A DNA stretch of 64,000 bases from Arcobacter_B sp049472135 (GTDB lineage Bacteria; Campylobacterota; Campylobacteria; Campylobacterales; Arcobacteraceae). Below, one piece after another: positions 54,429 through 62,614 of this stretch (the first letter of the stretch is position 1; every line of letters begins with the position of its first letter). The stretch is from positions 1 to 64,000 of the forward strand of contig NZ_JBMOVV010000006.1 of the NCBI RefSeq assembly GCF_049472135.1. Reading direction: 5' to 3'. A program made the position numbers and the translations under genes. Under the pieces are notes generated by a model. The model ran no database searches, was not told the DNA's origin, and saw only the letters and a list, made by a program, of their open reading frames with translations.

Positions 54429-55184
54429 ATGAATATTAAAAAATTCTTTAAACTTTTTTTATTTAGCACCTTATACTTTTTTTCTCTTTCTGTAACCAAT
54501 GCTCAAACTCAAAATAGTGAAATAACTTCACTAAAACTTGTAACAATGCAATTGCCACCATATGGATGGATTGATAAAAATGGAAAACCACATGGAATCA
54601 TATATGAACTAACTGAAGAAATTGCAAAACGTTTAGGGGTTCCTTATACTCATAAAATTCGTCCATTTTCTAGAATGTTATATGAACTTAAAATAGGTAA
54701 TGTAGATCTTTTATCATCTCAAGCACATCAAAAAGCACTTGAAGCTGGTGATAAATTAGCAATTCAACACTATATTAATGTAATTGCTGCTACTAAAAAA
54801 GATTCAAATATTAAAACTATTAATGACTTTAAAGATAAAGACTTGATCTATCATCAAAGTGCTTCTTATAAGCAATTAAAGAACTTACCTAGAAGTATTA
54901 CCTATATAAAAGGATATAAACAAGCATTAATTAACTTATACAAAAGAGAAGGTTTACATGGCGCTGTTTTCTCAGAGCCAGCATACTATTTTTGGATGAA
55001 AGAGCTTGGCTTATCCTCAAATGATTTTGGTAAGGTAATTACTATTGAAAAAAATAAGAAGCAATGGATTTTTGTTAGAAAAGACTTACCTATAGAAACT
55101 CGAAAAAAACTTAAAAAAATTGTTGAAGAGATAAGAGAAGAAGGTCTTTACGAGTCATTATTAAAAAAGTATGGAAAAGATTAA
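54429..55184 (+). CDS. Orphan family-3 solute-binding protein
   Basis: Secreted periplasmic protein of 251 residues with a signal peptide (cleavage likely after SVTNA, no lipobox). LKLVTMQLPPYGWIDKNGKPHGI, LTEEIAKRLGV and RPFSRMLYELKIGNVDLLSS follow the SBP_bac_3 fold, in the divergent subgroup often found without permease genes. The Pro-Pro-Tyr-Gly-Trp strand is characteristic. Ligand unknown; it may act as a sensor partner or an amino-acid/polyol scavenger. Confidence 0.8.
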   Translation: MNIKKFFKLFLFSTLYFFSLSVTNAQTQNSEITSLKLVTMQLPPYGWIDKNGKPHGIIYELTEEIAKRLGVPYTHKIRPFSRMLYELKIGNVDLLSSQAHQKALEAGDKLAIQHYINVIAATKKDSNIKTINDFKDKDLIYHQSASYKQLKNLPRSITYIKGYKQALINLYKREGLHGAVFSEPAYYFWMKELGLSSNDFGKVITIEKNKKQWIFVRKDLPIETRKKLKKIVEEIREEGLYESLLKKYGKD

Positions 55185-55187
55185 ATC

Positions 55188-55232
55188 AAATAAACCTTAA
55201 TATTGTATTTATATCAATATCAAGGTTTATTT
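55188..55232. terminator. Bidirectional terminator
   Basis: 18-bp stem with one mismatch (55188-55205 with 55215-55232) between the convergent solute-binding and yjbQ genes; it includes the yjbQ stop. Confidence 0.78.
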
Positions 55233-55646
55233 TCCCATAATAGTAGCAACAATTTTCCTACTACCACCAAAATCTCTATGTTCACCTAAATAAATCCCCT
55301 GCCATGTTCCAAGATTTAGCTTTCCATTTGTTATTGGAATTGTCAAACTTACACTAAATAATGAAGATTTTATATGTGCAGGCATATCATCTTCACCTTC
55401 GTAGGTATGCTCAAAATAAGACTTATTTGATACTACATCATTTACAAATTTTTCCATATCATCTCTTACACTACTATCACAATTTTCATTTATAGTAAGA
55501 CTTGCACTTGTATGTTGAATAAATAGATTTAATGTACCTATTTTAATTTTAGCAAGTTCATTAAGATTTGATAGTATTTCATTTGTAATTAGATGAAAAC
55601 CTCTTGGTTTTGATTTTAGTTTAAACTCTTTTTGTATTATATTCAT
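55227..55646 (-). CDS. yjbQ: YjbQ/UPF0047 family protein
   Basis: A 139-residue protein of the YjbQ family. QKEFKLKSKPRGFHLITNEI, FIQHTSASLTINEN and GTWQGIYLGEHRDFGGSRK are the diagnostic blocks. Members show weak thiamine-phosphate-synthase activity in complementation assays; the real role is unclear. ATG 55646 matches the E. coli N-terminus better than the ATG 9 bases upstream. Confidence 0.88.
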   Translation of the reverse strand: MNIIQKEFKLKSKPRGFHLITNEILSNLNELAKIKIGTLNLFIQHTSASLTINENCDSSVRDDMEKFVNDVVSNKSYFEHTYEGEDDMPAHIKSSLFSVSLTIPITNGKLNLGTWQGIYLGEHRDFGGSRKIVATIMGK

Positions 55647-55752
55647 AAAAAACATAATAGCGAATATTTGATTATAGAATGAAGATTATTTAAAAAGATG
55701 TAAAACTACCATTGACACTTGGTAGCTTTACTAGGAACTATATTTATTGGAA

Positions 55753-55830
55753 TTAGAAGCTAGCGCTGATAAAACCAATTGCTGCAAAAGATACTACTAC
55801 TAATACTATTAAATTTCTAAGAAATTCCAT
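55753..55830 (-). CDS. 25-residue single-helix membrane peptide
   Basis: Starts MEFLRNLIVLVVV with AAAGGA 8 bases upstream and encodes almost only a transmembrane helix ending ISASF. It lies 63 bp after the histidine kinase on the same strand. Small peptides of this kind can tune a kinase or transporter. Evidence is the clear ribosome-binding site and hydrophobic composition; no homology can be checked. Confidence 0.5.
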   Translation of the reverse strand: MEFLRNLIVLVVVSFAAIGFISASF

Positions 55831-55893
55831 ATTAAATCCTTTAATTGATATACTTTATGTTCAATATAAATTGTAGTAGATAACTGTCAAGTT

Positions 55894-57312
55894 TTAAATG
55901 TAAGTTTTATTTACACTTTCTTGACATTTAAACACAATAAAAAATGTGTTGTAAGGATTATCATATGTATAATCTAGTTTAAAATCATGCATTTGTAAAA
56001 TTTTATTTACAATATTTAAACCAAGACCGTGACCTAATTGTTGATTAGGTTCTCTTGTAAAAGGTTGAATATAATATATTAAATCACTCGTAAGTTTTTC
56101 AGCTATATTTTTTATATAAAGTTTATTATCTTTAGTTTCAATTACAATAGGATATTCTAAAGCATATTTCATTGCATTATCTATTAAATTTTTCAATGCT
56201 ATTGTTAAATAATACTTATCCCCTTCAATATCAAAATCATCTTCTATATCTAAAACTATTTTTGATTCATCATCAATTGATAATTTTGATAAAGATTCTA
56301 ATATCAAACTACTTACTTTAAATTTTGAAGCATTTACTTTAGCAAAATTTAATTTCTCCCTTTGTAAAAGTTTACTAGTAAGCTCTTCTATATCTATAAA
56401 TACATTGTTAATATGTTCTATTTCACTCTTATCTTTACTATTTTTCAAGTTTTCAAGTAAAAACTTACCTTTTGCTATTGGAGTTTTTAGTTCATGACTT
56501 ATATTTCTTAAAAGCTCTTCTCTTGAATGAATAATATCACCTTGCTTTTCTAAATATGAGTTTAGACTATTTGTAATCTCGCTTAACTCGTTGTTTTCAC
56601 CAATATCAACTTTAATAGTGTTTTCATCATCTTTAAATAGTTGTAAAACACCCTTATTTAATTTATCTAACTTATCTTTTATCTGTTTTGTAATTCTTGA
56701 AGAGACTATAAAAGATAAAAGAAAAGCAAATAAAAGAAGTATCACTAATTCAACTTTTATAGTATCAATAAACTGTTCTCTTTCTTTTTGTGTTTGATCA
56801 AGTCTACTTTGAAGATAATCAATCTCTTCTTCTAAAAGCTTATCAATTTGAAAACTTACTGACTCAAACTCTTTATTAAAAGTAGAAAAACTCTCATCAC
56901 TTTTTGCTACTAATACAAGCTTATAAAGTTCAAGTGAAATTAGTTTTTCAATTGTTTCAAAATGTGAAAATATCATTTGAAGGTTCTGTTTTTCATTTGA
57001 TGTTTCAGAATTATTTATCGTTTCTTTTTTTTGTAAGATAAGTGTTTTAAAAAGTTTATCTGATTTATCTAAACGCTTTTTTACAACATTTATTTTTTCA
57101 AAATCAGTTATTACATCAAGAACAACCCAAGAAAAAGAGTTATTAAACTCTTTTAGTTTTTCAACTCTTCGAATCTGGTCATATCTATGTTTTTGAGATT
57201 TATGTATTTCATTTAGGTTATATAAAGTATAAAAGAATACTCCAATTATAAATATAATTATAAAAAGAATAAAAGAAAAAGAGATAAAAAGTCTTTGTCT
57301 AATTGTTATCAC
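55894..57312 (-). CDS. Membrane sensor histidine kinase
   Basis: A 472-residue kinase: helix 1 about 9-30, periplasmic helical domain about 31-185, helix 2 about 188-207, HAMP-like segment, dimerisation helix with the phospho-His in RNISHELKTPIAKG, and an ATPase domain with NLIDNAMKYA (N box) and GHGLGLNIV (G2). Layout and its OmpR-type partner resemble the ArsRS/CpxRA kind of Campylobacterota. It overlaps the regulator gene by 14 bp. The signal is unknown. Confidence 0.9.
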   Translation of the reverse strand: MITIRQRLFISFSFILFIIIFIIGVFFYTLYNLNEIHKSQKHRYDQIRRVEKLKEFNNSFSWVVLDVITDFEKINVVKKRLDKSDKLFKTLILQKKETINNSETSNEKQNLQMIFSHFETIEKLISLELYKLVLVAKSDESFSTFNKEFESVSFQIDKLLEEEIDYLQSRLDQTQKEREQFIDTIKVELVILLLFAFLLSFIVSSRITKQIKDKLDKLNKGVLQLFKDDENTIKVDIGENNELSEITNSLNSYLEKQGDIIHSREELLRNISHELKTPIAKGKFLLENLKNSKDKSEIEHINNVFIDIEELTSKLLQREKLNFAKVNASKFKVSSLILESLSKLSIDDESKIVLDIEDDFDIEGDKYYLTIALKNLIDNAMKYALEYPIVIETKDNKLYIKNIAEKLTSDLIYYIQPFTREPNQQLGHGLGLNIVNKILQMHDFKLDYTYDNPYNTFFIVFKCQESVNKTYI

Positions 57313-57979
57313 AAAATTTATACCCTATTCCCCAAACGGATTTTATATATTTTGACTCTTTTGAATCATCATTTATTTTAAACCTGATATTACTTACATG
57401 CATATCAATAGTTCTATTTTTTGTGTCTTCTTTTAATGAAGTTTGATTTATTATATCTTCTCTTGATACTACTTTGTTTATGTTATCAATAAACATAAAA
57501 AAAATCTCTGATTCTATTTTTGTAAACTCAATTTGTTGATTTTCTAAAAAAACTCTTTTTTTACTTAAGTCTATAAATAAATCATTGATTTCTATTTCAT
57601 CTTTATCATTATATCTTTTTAGTGTAGCATCGATTCTTAGAACTAACTCTCTTGGTTCATAAGGCTTTGATAAATAATCATCAGCACCCAATTCAAAACC
57701 ATAGATTTTATTTCCAATATCATCTCTTGCAGTTGATATAATAATAGGTATATTTTTTATTTCTTTTAGTTTTTTAAAAAGATCAAAGCCATCCATTCTA
57801 GGAAGGCCTAAATCTAAGATAACAATTGAGTATTTAAAATGATTAGCTTCAAACTCTTGCAGTGCCTCTAAAGGTTGAGAATAGACACTACAAGTATAAT
57901 TGTAATCTTTTAAAAAGTTGCTAATAAGTGTTTGTAGTTCAAGATTATCTTCAATCAATAGAACATTTTTATTTTTCAC
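57299..57979 (-). CDS. OmpR-family response regulator
   Basis: A 226-residue regulator: receiver with phospho-Asp in VILDLGLPRMDG, T/S at IISTARDD and the Lys in DDYLSKPYEP, then a winged-helix DNA-binding domain (about 130-226, NRTIDMHVSNIRFKI). It overlaps nhaA by 11 bp and the kinase by 14 bp, so all three are one transcription unit. Confidence 0.94.
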   Translation of the reverse strand: MKNKNVLLIEDNLELQTLISNFLKDYNYTCSVYSQPLEALQEFEANHFKYSIVILDLGLPRMDGFDLFKKLKEIKNIPIIISTARDDIGNKIYGFELGADDYLSKPYEPRELVLRIDATLKRYNDKDEIEINDLFIDLSKKRVFLENQQIEFTKIESEIFFMFIDNINKVVSREDIINQTSLKEDTKNRTIDMHVSNIRFKINDDSKESKYIKSVWGIGYKFCDNN

Positions 57980-59339
57980 TCTTTACCTTTATTTTCACAC
58001 TTTTAGTGTTCATTTTTTTAGATACTGATTTTAACCAAAAATATCCAAATAAACCTGAAAATAAAGAAGCACTTAAAATTCCAATTTTTGCTTGGAAGAT
58101 TAATTCTGGGTTTCCAACAAATGCTAAATCTGCAACAAATATAGACATTGTAAATCCAATACCACCTAAAAATGCTACACCAAATACTTGACTCATACTA
58201 CTATCTTTTGGAAGTTGTGCTATTTTTAGTTTTACGGCTAACCATGAAACTCCAAAAATTCCAATAACTTTTCCTAAAATAAGTCCTAAAATAATACCTA
58301 ATGAAACAGGTTCTAAAATTGTTGTTCCTATTGAACCAAAGTCAATCTTTACACCTGCATTTGCTAAAGCAAAAATAGGAATAATCAATAATGCAACTGG
58401 TAAATGAAGATTATGTTCTAATCTAGCAGCAGGAGTTCCAACTTCATCAATTTTATCTTGAATATTAGTTAAAATCTTTTTTTGTTCTTCATGCATCATA
58501 TGATTTTCTTGAACAGGATATTTATCATATTCATCTAATAAATGTTTTGTATCAGCTGTTAATGTCTCTGGTGCTCTTTTAGGAGTTGAAGGTATTGCTA
58601 AAGCAGCTAAAACACCTGCGATTGTCGCATGAACTCCTGATTCAAGCATAAAGAACCACATAAATAATCCAACTACAAAATAAGGTAAAATCATATGAAT
58701 ACCAAATCTATTAAAAGCAATCATAACTGCAAACATAGCTCCTGCTAAACCTAATGCAAACATATTAATAGTTTCTGTATAGAATAAAGCAATAACTAAA
58801 ACAGCTCCTAAGTCATCTACAATTGCTAATGCAACCAAAAAAGTAACTAGTGCTGTTGGTACTCTTTTTCCTAATAAAACTAAGGCACTAATTGCAAAAG
58901 CAATATCTGTTGCCATTGGGATACCCCATCCTGCAGCTCCAGCTGTTCCATAATTTAAACTAGTATAAATTAAAGCAGGAAAAACCATACCACCAATTGC
59001 AGCTAAGATAGGAAGCATTGCAACTTTTATATTTGAAAGCTCACCTGCTGTTATCTCTCTTTTAATCTCTAAACCAATTAAGAAAAAGAAGATTGCCATA
59101 AGACCATCATTAATCCAATGATGTAAAGAATGAGACAATTCCCAAGAACCTACATTTAGATCAATATATGTATGAAAAAAGTGCGAATATGCATCATATA
59201 AAGAAGTATTAGCCAAAATCAATGCTAATACAGTCATTACTATTAAAATCAGACCTGTTGTAGTTTGTGCGTGCAAAAACTCTTCAAAAGGTGTAGATAC
59301 TTTTTTAAAAGCCTTTTCCCAAGGTGCGTATAGTTTCAT
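57969..59339 (-). CDS. nhaA: Na+/H+ antiporter NhaA
   Basis: Sodium/proton antiporter for pH and salt tolerance; 456 residues, longer than the ~390 of E. coli. TGIILIVM..., GLEIKREITAGEL, the MATDIAFAISAL stretch with paired Asp (DIAF and AIVDDLGAVLVIALFY) are intact. A soluble insert of about 60 residues (about 255-315, KRAPETLTADTKHLLDEYD) lies between helices. First gene of nhaA-RR-HK, so antiporter and regulator are coexpressed. Confidence 0.93.
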   Translation of the reverse strand: MKLYAPWEKAFKKVSTPFEEFLHAQTTTGLILIVMTVLALILANTSLYDAYSHFFHTYIDLNVGSWELSHSLHHWINDGLMAIFFFLIGLEIKREITAGELSNIKVAMLPILAAIGGMVFPALIYTSLNYGTAGAAGWGIPMATDIAFAISALVLLGKRVPTALVTFLVALAIVDDLGAVLVIALFYTETINMFALGLAGAMFAVMIAFNRFGIHMILPYFVVGLFMWFFMLESGVHATIAGVLAALAIPSTPKRAPETLTADTKHLLDEYDKYPVQENHMMHEEQKKILTNIQDKIDEVGTPAARLEHNLHLPVALLIIPIFALANAGVKIDFGSIGTTILEPVSLGIILGLILGKVIGIFGVSWLAVKLKIAQLPKDSSMSQVFGVAFLGGIGFTMSIFVADLAFVGNPELIFQAKIGILSASLFSGLFGYFWLKSVSKKMNTKSVKIKVKSEK

Positions 59340-59490
59340 TTAAACTCCTAATAAAATTTGTTAACTATATTTTGTAAAATGTCAAATTATACAGATTAAT
59401 TGTAAAGATGTTTACACACAATTTCTTGACATATTCTTGACAATAATATAAATAGATATTACATAATTTTGAAGTTTCTTGAAGAAAAAA

Positions 59491-59631
59491 AGATGAGATA
59501 AATAGTAATTTTTAGTTTTAGCTAAAATAACTGTTAGTTTCTGGGGGGGGTGTAAAAAGAACTCTAATAATCAGTTTGATGACATGGAACTGAATATTAC
59601 TTTTTACTAAAAATACTAAACTATCTCATCT
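59491..59631. mobile_element. 141-bp MITE-like element with 25-bp imperfect terminal repeats
   Basis: The ends are inverted repeats starting AGATGAGATA on the left (59491) and finishing TATCTCATCT on the right (59631), matching over about 25 bp with small gaps. Both flanks have an AAGAAAA-like string, a possible target duplication. No ORF. It sits in the 537-bp gene-free gap between nhaA and the 92-aa membrane protein. Alternatively it is simply a large hairpin. Confidence 0.4.
59543..59550 (+). repeat. G8 homopolymer tract
   Basis: Eight G residues in an otherwise very A+T-rich stretch. Campylobacterota use poly-G tracts for phase variation. No gene is intact across it, so it would act on transcription, mark a decayed phase-variable gene, or be incidental. 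Confidence 0.85.
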
Positions 59632-59712
59632 AAGAAAATATTGGAGAATAATTTTCTATTTAATCACATATATTAATGTTGAAAGTTCGCAACAATTTAC
59701 TCAAATAAATGG

Positions 59713-59845
59713 TTACATATTGTGATTGTAAAGAAATTATAATATACATTTGTCAACTTTCATATGTAATTTTTCTTTACATATTATTTACATATGAAAA
59801 CTTTTGTAAAGACTTAATAATATTATCTTAATTTTAAATATGTAA
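59713..59845 (+). promoter_or_regulatory. Cluster of five TTACATAT motifs
   Basis: TTACATAT occurs at 59713 (+), 59777 (+) and 59788 (+, followed by G) and in reverse (ATATGTAA) at 59762 and 59838. Two form an inverted pair with arms near TTTCATATGTAA (59758-59799). They precede the 92-aa gene (ATG 59877). A binding region for a dimeric regulator, perhaps the OmpR-type one next to nhaA, is plausible but unproved. Confidence 0.45.
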
Positions 59846-59876
59846 AAATGTATCTATAACTAACTAGGATTTTATT

Positions 59877-60155
59877 ATGGAAAATAAAAAAGAAAAAGAA
59901 GATAAATCATTATCTGAAAAACTATTCAAAGTCTTATTGATAGCTGTTTTTTTAGTCTTTTCTTTTATAATAATAAGACAACCAAGTGGTAGTTTTTCTT
60001 TCTCTGAAAATAAATTAAGAGAACCAACATCAAAACAAACAAAAAGAGTTGATACTAGACCAACAAAAAGTGTTCCTGGAGAACTAAAATGGACTGATCC
60101 TTTTAAAGGTATTTCAAACGAAAATAGTTCTGAGAAAAAAGGCTTTATGGACTAA
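59877..60155 (+). CDS. Single-pass membrane protein, 92 residues
   Basis: N-terminal charged stretch, one helix (about 17-36), then a soluble tail rich in Thr, Pro and Lys. ATG 59877 is preceded by AGGAT. A good start, a downstream gene with a ribosome-binding site and the TTACATAT cluster upstream support it as real. Function unknown. Confidence 0.65.
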   Translation: MENKKEKEDKSLSEKLFKVLLIAVFLVFSFIIIRQPSGSFSFSENKLREPTSKQTKRVDTRPTKSVPGELKWTDPFKGISNENSSEKKGFMD

Positions 60156-60165
60156 GGAGTTTATT

Positions 60166-60318
60166 ATGGAACTTTTATTTATTGTTTTTTACATAGTTAT
60201 GTTTATAATAGCAATAATACTCTCTTTTCAAACAGTAAAATATTTTAAAACTATGTGGAAATTTAAAAATAGAAAAAAAGATGGAAGTGAAGATAAAGAC
60301 TTTAAGTATTTTGATTAA
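60166..60318 (+). CDS. Single-pass membrane protein, 50 residues
   Basis: Begins MELLFIVFYIVMFIIAIIL with AAGGAG upstream; one helix (about 3-22) and a basic tail ending DKDFKYFD. It follows the 92-aa gene by 10 bp. Its 3' half is duplicated at 62615-62695, the remains of the same gene next to eamA. Confidence 0.65.
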   Translation: MELLFIVFYIVMFIIAIILSFQTVKYFKTMWKFKNRKKDGSEDKDFKYFD

Positions 60319-60408
60319 ACTCTTTTTTTATCACTGAAATAAAAACTGCTAAAGAGACTAAAAGTGTTGCAATTAAAAGTTTCATTGTAAACACTTCTTC
60401 TAAAAAAG
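60238..60408 (+). repeat. 171-bp direct repeat, left copy
   Basis: Matches 62615-62785 with a constant offset of 2377 bp and a single mismatch (60392). It holds the 3' half of the 50-aa gene and the 3' end of an eamA-like gene on the other strand. The two copies bracket the toxin-like region. Confidence 0.92.
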
Positions 60409-60490
60409 TTAAGCATAATTCTTTCTAAACTAAAACTTAATGGCTAAAAGATATAAATATAAAAACATAAAAGTAAATACTAAAGAGTGA
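60302..60490 (-). pseudogene. Decayed second copy of the eamA 3' region
   Basis: 60302-60408 equals the end of the intact eamA gene (62679-62785); then 131 bp are missing and 60411-60490 resembles 62919-63000 at clearly lower identity, with substitutions and indels. No reading frame survives. Confidence 0.75.
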
Positions 60491-60792
60491 AAGACTTAAC
60501 AGTGCAGTTAATAATAAATGAAAATCAAAAAAGATAAACAGATTTATGATAAATATATTGACCTATACAGATCCTTTTGCTGTTCTGATATAAGTTTTAT
60601 ATCTTCATATCATAATTAATTTGTCTTTGATATTTTAGTATCTCTTAGAAAATATTAATATATTTTTAAAATTCTATTTACTCATATAATAAATTAATAC
60701 TCTTTCAAGTACAAATGAATACCACTATATCCATAAAAAATATCAGTATATTTTCATCTAGCATATAGATATAAAAAAAGGGTGGGGAGGTA
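60491..60792. other. Gene-free DNA upstream of the toxin-like ORF
   Basis: About 300 bp of A+T-rich sequence without a supported ORF. A short AAATGAAAAT stretch near 60517 may be more of the decayed eamA copy. The right end has an unusually G-rich string, GGTGGGGAGG (60781-60790), that looks like a very strong ribosome-binding site. Confidence 0.6.
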
Positions 60793-61392
60793 TTAAAACA
60801 ATATAGTTTTATAGAACATTATGACAACCAAGCAGGAGAAAATGGACATAATGGAGGATTAGGTAGTGGAGATGGTGGAAATGACGATAATTATTGGGAT
60901 TGGTACAATCAAAAAATAAAAGAGCAACAAAAGGCTGAAGAAGAAAGAAAAGCAAGAGAAGAAGCAGAAAGAATCGCTCAAGAAAGAGATAGAAAAAATC
61001 AAGAGGATGTTAATAATGCTGTAGAAGTAGCATCTACAGTAAATGATTTATTTTCAGGTGCATTGGGTAATATGAAAGATGCACATGTACATAGTGTTGG
61101 TTCAGTTGCACCTGGTTTTTTCGGGGCATTTTTTGATGCTTATCAAGTTTTTTCAGCAAAAACAAATTATGAAAAAGGTAAAACAGTTGCGGGAGCTTTA
61201 ACTTCAGCAGGTACAGGGTTTGCATATGGTTTAGCAGGAGGAATGATAGGAACTTCACTGAGACCAGGTTTTGGAACAATTGTTGGAGGGGCTACTGGTA
61301 CTGTAGCAGGAGCACTTGCAGGTAAAAAAATGGGAGAAGATTTTTATGATAGTGCATTTAGCGATTACAAAGATGAAATTAATTCATGGTAG
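60793..61392 (+). CDS. Toxin-like glycine-zipper protein lacking a normal start codon
   Basis: The open frame runs from a TAA at 60772 to 61392. Parts: Gly/Asn/Asp-rich N-terminus, a charged coiled coil of about 40 residues (KAEEERKAREEAERIAQERD), a GSVAPGFFGAFFDAYQVF segment and a glycine-zipper helix pair (GLAGGMIGTSLRP, GTIVGGATGTVAGALAGKKMG). No ATG, GTG or TTG precedes TTG 61063, which would delete half the protein. GGGGAGG sits just before TTA 60793, so a mutated start or a start-less C-terminal cassette is likely. Resembles pore-forming bacteriocins or polymorphic-toxin fragments in composition only. Confidence 0.5.
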   Translation, partial: LKQYSFIEHYDNQAGENGHNGGLGSGDGGNDDNYWDWYNQKIKEQQKAEEERKAREEAERIAQERDRKNQEDVNNAVEVASTVNDLFSGALGNMKDAHVHSVGSVAPGFFGAFFDAYQVFSAKTNYEKGKTVAGALTSAGTGFAYGLAGGMIGTSLRPGFGTIVGGATGTVAGALAGKKMGEDFYDSAFSDYKDEINSW

Positions 61393-61401
61393 AGGCATAA
61401 T

Positions 61402-62025
61402 ATGAAAGAATATGAATTTAATAAAGATACATTAATAGCAGAAAGATCTTTGCAGAAGTATTTTTACATAATTATTGCAGGATTAATGTTTATACCTTTG
61501 ATTTTTATATCAGATGATATGGTAGTAAGTAATGAATATTTATTTTCTCTATCTCATATGTTTAATGATTATCTGAGAAATATTGATAGAGCCGCAGAAC
61601 TTGCAAACTCTACAGGTATTGCTAATAAAGTCAGGTTTATTTATAACTATAGTATTGTTGTAGGAGCAATATTATTTTTTGTTATGTTATATGTTTATGG
61701 TAAAGCATATTTATGCAGTTTAGGATATCTTAATAATTGTAAAAAAGTGTACCATATCAAATCTATAGAAAACAAAAAAGTTGACCGTCCATTTAGTTTA
61801 CTAATATACTCTTGTTTTTTTATCTTTGCTATATTCGAGATAACTCATTTAGGATATTTTTTTGTATTAATAGAAGATGGATATACAACAAGTTATTTTT
61901 TTAAGAATTCATTTACAGTCACAATTATTTGTTCATTGGGGAGTTCCTTCGGAGGATATGCAGCATATATTATTTTAGAATTAATAGCTCATATACGAAA
62001 ATATTTAAAATTAAAATTTAATTGA
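61402..62025 (+). CDS. Four-helix membrane protein, possible immunity protein
   Basis: A 207-residue protein with about four transmembrane helices (about 18-36, 75-96, 130-152, 168-195) and no motif I recognise. AGAGG precedes ATG 61402, 9 bp after the toxin-like ORF. Multi-helix membrane proteins of this size encoded after a membrane-active toxin are typical of immunity to pore-forming bacteriocins; that role is inference from position and topology. Confidence 0.6.
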   Translation: MKEYEFNKDTLIAERSLQKYFYIIIAGLMFIPLIFISDDMVVSNEYLFSLSHMFNDYLRNIDRAAELANSTGIANKVRFIYNYSIVVGAILFFVMLYVYGKAYLCSLGYLNNCKKVYHIKSIENKKVDRPFSLLIYSCFFIFAIFEITHLGYFFVLIEDGYTTSYFFKNSFTVTIICSLGSSFGGYAAYIILELIAHIRKYLKLKFN

Positions 62026-62045
62026 AAATGAATCTAAACCAAACT

Positions 62046-62079
62046 ATAGAAAGGACTACAATCTTATAGTCCTTTCTAT
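62046..62079 (+). terminator. Terminator-like hairpin after the four-helix protein gene
   Basis: 13-bp perfect stem (ATAGAAAGGACTA / TAGTCCTTTCTAT) with an 8-nt loop. The following T-tract is weak, so it may be a terminator or a recombination-end repeat. Confidence 0.6.
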
Positions 62080-62081
62080 CA

Positions 62082-62252
62082 CATCAATTTTAATAATATT
62101 ACCAGTTTTACTATTTAGTGAAAATGATATTGCAAATAATAAAACAATAGTTAATGCCCTTAATTTCATTTGTTCCTATTATTTTAGGAGTCATAATTAT
62201 TGAAGTCCTAATAGCGAGGTTTATACCAATATATACAATAGTAAAAGATTAA
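62082..62252 (+). pseudogene. Frameshifted remnant of a membrane-protein gene
   Basis: Two frames join to give hydrophobic peptide segments (TSILIILPVLLFSEND ... then FVPIILGVIIIEVLIARF), ending at TAA 62250. The shift falls near 62170. No start is present. The family cannot be named from this fragment. Confidence 0.35.
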
Positions 62253-62260
62253 AGTATTAA

Positions 62261-62590
62261 AGAGAAGTAGTTGTGTGACCAATAAGTAATACTTTAATAA
62301 CTTCTATTGAAAAAGATTCATTAAAAATGGCAATAAAAAAACAAATCCAAATAAAGGGTTAATTTATTATAAAGAGAGGAAGTCAATATGCTTCATATGA
62401 ACATAAATATCTTTTAGAAAAAATGGAGTCATTCAAAGTATGAGTAAAAAAGGTCACTGTTGGGATAATGCAGTTGCAGAGAGTTTTTTCATAGTTTAAA
62501 ACTGAATTTATTCATCATGAGAAGTTTTAACATGAAAAGAAGCAAATTTTGTTATCAAATTTGTTTCTCTTATTGGGATAGTTTTTATAT
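62261..62590 (+). mobile_element. IS3-family transposase OrfB remnant
   Basis: The C-terminal integrase core is readable across several frames: REVV...PISNTLITS, KGLIYYKE then RGSQYASYEHKYLLEKM, then VIQSMSKKGHCWDNAVAESFF, then TEFIHHEKF. This is the characteristic IS3 (IS150-like) DDE end, with RGSQY and NAVAESFF blocks. At least three frameshifts and stops make it dead. No terminal repeats found. Confidence 0.8.
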
Positions 62591-62614
62591 AGCTATGTTT
62601 CTTATCAGTCTTTT

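Noticed and set aside
61034..61279. Minus-strand ORF of 81 codons across the toxin-like gene
   Set aside because: Leu/His-rich antisense shadow without ribosome-binding site; the plus-strand frame has coherent domains and a partner gene.
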